A stretch of 64,000 nucleotides of DNA. Source: Flavobacterium proteolyticum. Its GTDB lineage: Bacteria > Bacteroidota > Bacteroidia > Flavobacteriales > Flavobacteriaceae. Within the stretch, counting starts at the first letter, position 1. Each line of letters opens with the position of its first letter. The notes below the pieces were generated by a model, which saw only the letters and a list, made by a program, of their open reading frames with translations, searched no databases and was not told the origin of the DNA. Location of the stretch: the NCBI RefSeq assembly GCF_015223105.1, contig NZ_JADFTZ010000006.1, forward strand, positions 62,001-126,000, written 5' to 3'. The translations under genes and the position numbers were made by a program. Shown here piece by piece: positions 60,036-64,000 of this stretch.

Positions 60036-61664
60036 TTACACCTGAATCACTCCTAAATTAAACTGTTTTTCAATAGGAGCGTGGTTAGCTGCTTCAATTC
60101 CCATAGAAATCCAATTTCTGGTTTCTAATGGATCAATGATAGCGTCTGTCCACAAGCGAGAAGCAGCGTAGTATGGTGAAACTTGTTCGTCGTAACGTGC
60201 TTTTATTTTATCAAATAATTCTTTTTCTTTTACTTCATCTATTACTTCACCTTTTGCTTTTAAAGAAGAAGCTTCAATTTGTGCTAAAACTTTTGCTGCT
60301 TGCGTTCCGCCCATAACGGCTAATTCTGCACTTGGCCAAGCGAATATTAATCTTGGATCGTATGCTTTTCCACACATCGCATAGTTTCCTGCTCCGTATG
60401 AATTTCCGACAATTACAGTGAATTTTGGCACAACTGAATTTGCCATCGCATTCACCATTTTTGCTCCGTCTTTGATAATTCCACCGTGTTCTGATTTGGA
60501 ACCTACCATAAATCCGGTAACATCTTGTACAAATACTAATGGAATTTTCTTTTGGTTACAATTGGCAATAAAACGTGTTGCTTTATCCGCTGAATCCGAA
60601 TAAATTGCTCCACCAAATTGCATTTCGCCTTTAGCGTTTTTTACAATCTTTCTTTGATTAGCTACAATTCCAACTGCCCAACCATCGATTCGAGCGTAAG
60701 CTGTGATTAAGGTTTTTCCGTAATCACCTTTATATTCGTCAAATTCTGAATTGTCTACCAATCGTTTGATGATTTCATACATATCGTATTGATCAGCTCT
60801 CGATTTTGGTAAAATTCCGTAAATATCTTTTGGTTCTAAAGCTGGTTTTTCTGCTTTCACACGATTATATCCTGCTTTATCGAAATCACCAATTTTACCT
60901 ACGATACTTTTAATTCTGTCTAAAGCATCTTTATCATCTTTAGCTTTATAATCCGTAACACCCGAAATTTCGCAATGTGTTGTTGCTCCACCAAGTGTTT
61001 CATTGTCAATGGTTTCTCCAATGGCTGCTTTCACTAAGTAACTTCCAGCTAAGAAAATACTTCCAGTTTTATCTACAATCATGGCTTCATCACTCATAAT
61101 TGGTAGATAGGCACCACCAGCAACGCAACTTCCCATAACGGCGGCAATTTGAGTAATTCCCATACTACTCATGATAGCATTATTTCTAAAAATGCGACCG
61201 AAATGTTCTTTGTCTGGAAAAATTTCATCCTGCATTGGTAAATAAACTCCTGCAGAATCCACTAAATAAATAATTGGTAAGCGGTTTTCCATAGCAATTT
61301 CTTGTGCACGAAGGTTCTTTTTTCCGGTAATTGGAAACCAAGCGCCTGCTTTTACAGTAGCGTCATTAGCCACCACAATACATTGTTTTCCAGAAATAAA
61401 TCCGATTTTTACAACGACACCTCCAGAAGGACATCCGCCGTGTTCTTTGTACATGCCATCTCCAACAAAAGCGCCAATTTCAATGCTTTTTGCTTTTTCG
61501 TCTAAAAGATAATCGATGCGTTCACGTGCTGTCATTTTGCCTTCAGCATGTAATTTTTCGATACGTTTTGGTCCGCCACCTAATTTAACTTGGGCAAATC
61601 GATTTTTTAAATCAGAAAGTAAAAGTTTGTTATGATCTTCGTTTTTATTAAAGTTTAAGTCCAT
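60036..61664 (-). CDS. acyl-CoA carboxylase beta subunit (carboxyltransferase)
   Basis: A 542-residue biotin-dependent carboxyltransferase. N-terminal GKMTARERIDYLLDE, the acyl-CoA site (GGCPSGGVVVKIG) and the C-terminal carboxybiotin half (FVQDVTGFMVG, GNSYGAGNYAMCG, FAWPSAELAVMGG) are complete. Sequence features fit methylcrotonyl- or propionyl-CoA carboxylase beta, used for leucine, isoleucine or odd-chain degradation. No alpha (biotin carboxylase) gene is adjacent, so it must pair with one elsewhere. It ends before a repeat-bearing spacer and begins after a palindromic region shared with lpxD. Confidence 0.9.
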   Translation of the reverse strand: MDLNFNKNEDHNKLLLSDLKNRFAQVKLGGGPKRIEKLHAEGKMTARERIDYLLDEKAKSIEIGAFVGDGMYKEHGGCPSGGVVVKIGFISGKQCIVVANDATVKAGAWFPITGKKNLRAQEIAMENRLPIIYLVDSAGVYLPMQDEIFPDKEHFGRIFRNNAIMSSMGITQIAAVMGSCVAGGAYLPIMSDEAMIVDKTGSIFLAGSYLVKAAIGETIDNETLGGATTHCEISGVTDYKAKDDKDALDRIKSIVGKIGDFDKAGYNRVKAEKPALEPKDIYGILPKSRADQYDMYEIIKRLVDNSEFDEYKGDYGKTLITAYARIDGWAVGIVANQRKIVKNAKGEMQFGGAIYSDSADKATRFIANCNQKKIPLVFVQDVTGFMVGSKSEHGGIIKDGAKMVNAMANSVVPKFTVIVGNSYGAGNYAMCGKAYDPRLIFAWPSAELAVMGGTQAAKVLAQIEASSLKAKGEVIDEVKEKELFDKIKARYDEQVSPYYAASRLWTDAIIDPLETRNWISMGIEAANHAPIEKQFNLGVIQV

Positions 61665-61700
61665 CTGGGTTTTTGTTGTTTATTGGTTGGCTAAATTACG

Positions 61701-61736
61701 AAATCCATCTGAAAAATATATTTTTTAGATGGATTT
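61701..61736. other. 18-base near-perfect inverted repeat between lpxD and the carboxylase gene
   Basis: Arms AAATCCATCTGAAAAATA and TATTTTTTAGATGGATTT, one mismatch, no loop. No T-tract follows on the minus strand, so an operator or a processing hairpin is as likely as a terminator. Confidence 0.5.
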
Positions 61737-61758
61737 AGTCTTAATTTTTAACGAATGT

Positions 61759-62757
61759 TTATTTTTTGTAATCGTTTACCATTCTTTTTAAAATTGCCCA
61801 TTGTCTTAACGTATCTTTAGCATCGATTGCAGGGTAACCTAATAGTGTTTTTCCAGCTTCAACATCAGCCGCTACACCTGAACCAGCACCAATCATTGCG
61901 CCATCTCCAATAGTAACGTGATCTTTAATCGATGCACTTCCACCAATAATTACGCCATTTCCAAGAGTTACCGAGCCAGCCAAACCACTATTTCCAGCCA
62001 TTATACAGAACATTCCTAATTTACAATTGTGTCCGATTTGAACTAAATTATCAATTTTGCAACCATTTCCAATAACTGTTGAACTAAACTTTCCTCTATC
62101 AACACAAGAATTGGCTCCAATTTCAACATTATTTCCAATGATTACATTGCCAATTTGTGGGATTTTCACCAAACCTTTTTCAGGATCAGGACGAAAACCA
62201 AATCCATCAGCACCGATAGTTGCATTAGGATGAATAATACAGTCATTTCCAATATGACAACGTTCTCTCACTACAGCGCCAGACCAAATTGTAGTATTTT
62301 TACCAATAGTACATTCATCTAAAACGGTTACATTGGAATACAAAATAGTGTTTTCTCCTATAGTTACATTTGGACCGACATAGCAATTGGCGCCAACTTT
62401 TACATTATTGCCAATTTGAGCTGTTTCGTCAATTGTTGCTGTTGGATGAATATTGGTTTTGAAAACAGGTGGAGGAGGAGCAAAAAGTGCTAAAACTTGT
62501 GACATAGCTAAATCCGCATTTTTTACTTTTATAAAGGCTCTATTTTCTCCTGGTTCTATCGAAATATCTTCATTTACAACAGCAACACCTGCTTTAGAAG
62601 TTGCCCATAATTTCTCATATTTTTTATTTCCAATGAATGAAATTTCAGATTCATTAGCGACTTCTAATTGTTCTGGAGCTGTAATTTTTGTTGTTATTAA
62701 ACCAACGATCGTTCCTTTTAATACTTCGTTGATTTCTTCGATTGAAATTTGTTTCAT
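61759..62757 (-). CDS. lpxD: UDP-3-O-acylglucosamine N-acyltransferase (LpxD-type)
   Basis: A 332-residue hexapeptide-repeat acyltransferase: N-terminal LpxD domain (about 1-105), then about 25 left-handed beta-helix turns with I/V-G-x-x-x motifs (VGANCYVGPNVTIGEN) and the catalytic His in VQIGHNCKLG. It transfers a hydroxyacyl chain from ACP to UDP-acyl-glucosamine in lipid A synthesis. The usual neighbours lpxC and fabZ are absent here, so this may be the second, solitary copy found in some flavobacteria, with a related but distinct acceptor. The longest frame adds 14 residues; the ATG MKQISIEEIN is preferred. Confidence 0.84.
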   Translation of the reverse strand: MKQISIEEINEVLKGTIVGLITTKITAPEQLEVANESEISFIGNKKYEKLWATSKAGVAVVNEDISIEPGENRAFIKVKNADLAMSQVLALFAPPPPVFKTNIHPTATIDETAQIGNNVKVGANCYVGPNVTIGENTILYSNVTVLDECTIGKNTTIWSGAVVRERCHIGNDCIIHPNATIGADGFGFRPDPEKGLVKIPQIGNVIIGNNVEIGANSCVDRGKFSSTVIGNGCKIDNLVQIGHNCKLGMFCIMAGNSGLAGSVTLGNGVIIGGSASIKDHVTIGDGAMIGAGSGVAADVEAGKTLLGYPAIDAKDTLRQWAILKRMVNDYKK

Positions 62758-62824
62758 TAGTTGTTTTATTGGATATAATTTTCGAATATACAAAAACAAA
62801 ACTTTTTTTTGATGCTACTATAAA

Positions 62825-62858
62825 AAAATCCGAATTCATTAAAAGAAATTCGGATTTT
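62825..62858 (-). terminator. intrinsic terminator after the edge outer-membrane protein gene
   Basis: 12-base stem (AAAATCCGAATT / AATTCGGATTTT), 10-base loop, T7 tail on the minus strand, about 55 bases beyond the stop codon. Confidence 0.82.
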
Positions 62859-62913
62859 AAAATCATAATTATTTTAGAACAATTGATGTCTTTTTTTAAT
62901 AACCTTATGTATC

Positions 62914-64000
62914 TTAGTTGATGGAGTCGTATACATTGTTAATTTTAAGAATATTGTACTTTATTCCAATATTTAAACTATTTGGTACATCAACATTTGT
63001 ATTATTGGTATAATTTAATTCGAGGATTAAATTTTTGTAGTTTGCACCTAGAGTAATTCCAAAATTTGGATTATTAATTTTGAAGTCTGAATCAATATCT
63101 CTTTGAACATATATATGTCCTTTATAAACTGATTTAAGCCCAACTTTAGGTATTATAAAAAAAGAAGTGTTTTTATTTAATTTGAAATATCTTTTAACTC
63201 CAATTGAAGAATTGAAAGTGTTTTTAATCTCATATTTTATTTTATAATCTGGATTTATGAATATAGGATTATAATAATCTGCCTCGCCAGATACTTTGTT
63301 TATATCAAATGAAAAATCAAATAATAAGCCATAATTTCTATTAAATACAGGAGGAATTATTTCTATTTCAGAATTTAAACTTATAATACTATTGTTGCCA
63401 AAATCAATTGTTTTGTCAATATTTCCCTTGAATTCTTTTTTTAAATTTTCATTTCTATAATTTGCTCCTAGTCTAAATTGAACTAAAACAGAATCTTTTC
63501 TTACATGTGTTTTCGTTTCATTTTTTCCTATTTTTTTGTTCATTTTTATAACATATTTTGATAAGTCAGAATAATCGTATTTAACATTTTTCACAACTTT
63601 ATTCATTGTATCTCTTTCTATTCGAGCTAATTGTCTTTTGTAAGAACTAATGTAATATCTTTTATTATCAGAACTTATTTTTTTGTGAAGTAATTGTCTT
63701 ATCGTGTCATTTTGTTCTTTAATTAGGAAAATTCTATCTTTTTCATCATCTAACATGTAAAGGGAGATATCACCTTCTACTAAAACTCTTATTAGCTTAT
63801 TTTTTAATGAGTAAAATATTTTTTCACTATTTATTTTAGAATCATCTATTTTTATTTCTGTCCGAATAAATTTAATGTTACTAACTTCAAATTCTATAAT
63901 AGATTTGCAATCTACTTGTAATTCTTCATTGTTAATTTTTACAGTTATGAATTCTGGAGATTGAATCCATTTTTTCTTTAAGATTTCACAATTGATTTTT
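62914..64000 (-). CDS. outer membrane beta-barrel protein, 5' end cut by window edge
   Basis: The frame is open from the stop to the right edge (362 codons visible), so the real start lies outside. Inside, a first half with mixed charged strands and helices (IQSPEFITVK, KSIIEFEVSN, LIRVLVEGDISLY, RQLARIERDTMN) precedes alternating beta strands (VLVQFRLGANYRN, YGLLFDFSFDINK, FGITLGANYKN, ending NSLNIGIKYNIL) that look like an outer-membrane barrel. This matches a frequent Bacteroidota family of surface proteins with a start like GFVI...NDT and a C-terminal porin-like domain, often mislabelled as tRNA modification GTPase. Function unknown. The ATG at 63756 is internal, not the start. Confidence 0.75.
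   Translation of the reverse strand, partial: KINCEILKKKWIQSPEFITVKINNEELQVDCKSIIEFEVSNIKFIRTEIKIDDSKINSEKIFYSLKNKLIRVLVEGDISLYMLDDEKDRIFLIKEQNDTIRQLLHKKISSDNKRYYISSYKRQLARIERDTMNKVVKNVKYDYSDLSKYVIKMNKKIGKNETKTHVRKDSVLVQFRLGANYRNENLKKEFKGNIDKTIDFGNNSIISLNSEIEIIPPVFNRNYGLLFDFSFDINKVSGEADYYNPIFINPDYKIKYEIKNTFNSSIGVKRYFKLNKNTSFFIIPKVGLKSVYKGHIYVQRDIDSDFKINNPNFGITLGANYKNLILELNYTNNTNVDVPNSLNIGIKYNILKINNVYDSIN

Noticed and set aside
1..64000. tRNA, rRNA, prophage, integrase or complete insertion sequence
   Set aside because: No cloverleaf, rRNA-like stretch, transposase or phage protein was found on either strand.

Overview
The window looks like a chromosomal segment of a Flavobacterium-type member of the Bacteroidota. 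The DNA is AT-rich (roughly one third GC by eye). Recognisable promoters follow the Bacteroidota pattern TTG-N(16-21)-TAnnTTTG, ribosome-binding sites are mostly absent, and many families are typical of Flavobacteriaceae (DUF2911, carboxypeptidase-regulatory-domain outer-membrane receptors, short MenE, SRPBCC/SDR/photolyase cluster, ArsC-like YffB, CPBP protease). There is no tRNA, rRNA, CRISPR array, prophage or intact insertion sequence that I can see. Gene content is mainly housekeeping and envelope biology.

Layout. 1-3.6 kb (minus): light/photo-oxidative-damage cluster with two photolyase/cryptochrome paralogues, an SDR-like protein lacking the catalytic Tyr, and an SRPBCC protein. 3.7-10.5 kb: DUF2911 protein, then a Na+:solute symporter with a 36-residue membrane peptide, a secreted PIG-L deacetylase and a rhomboid protease. 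10.5-16.5 kb (minus): MscS channel, Maf pyrophosphatase, UbiA prenyltransferase (possible archaeal-type ether lipid enzyme), KdsC, a DUF2520 Rossmann protein and PheT. 16.7-19.7 kb: aldehyde dehydrogenase, DUF779 and an AraC regulator, with a candidate AraC operator. 19.8-28.4 kb (minus): lipoprotein peptidase, unknown secreted protein, bestrophin, and an RND efflux operon (adaptor, permease, TolC). 28.5-36.8 kb: RecG, M1 peptidase, DUF7935-like protein, UvrD/PcrA helicase and TsaC. 36.8-42.3 kb: OmpA lipoprotein, glycosyltransferase, HsdR-N-like nuclease domain, HolA, small membrane protein and EttA. 42.4-51 kb: hybrid histidine kinase, DEAD-box helicase, HutG, coiled-coil membrane protein, CrcB, HutI, CorA and a 56-residue membrane protein. 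51-64 kb: TonB-type receptor, ArsC, CPBP protease with MenE, DoxX, a second M1 peptidase, a long RluA pseudouridine synthase, acyl-CoA carboxylase beta, LpxD, and an outer-membrane protein running off the right edge.

The most unusual signal is not a gene. At least nine intergenic spacers are built from tandem, degenerate 7-bp (in one case 8-bp) units. Each locus has its own unit sequence but keeps strict periodicity, and the last unit usually ends within about 0-11 bases of a start codon (ubiA, RND permease, bestrophin, recG, tsaC, glycosyltransferase, holA). Two of these genes (recG, glycosyltransferase) have no in-frame ATG and must start at TTG codons inside or next to the array. Other points worth checking are a CorA with GQN instead of GMN, two small membrane ORFs, stop codons placed in terminator loops, and the 21-bp-spaced direct repeat upstream of the aldehyde dehydrogenase.

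Start codons were moved from the longest frame to the most plausible site wherever the longest frame began at an upstream TTG; this is stated in each entry.
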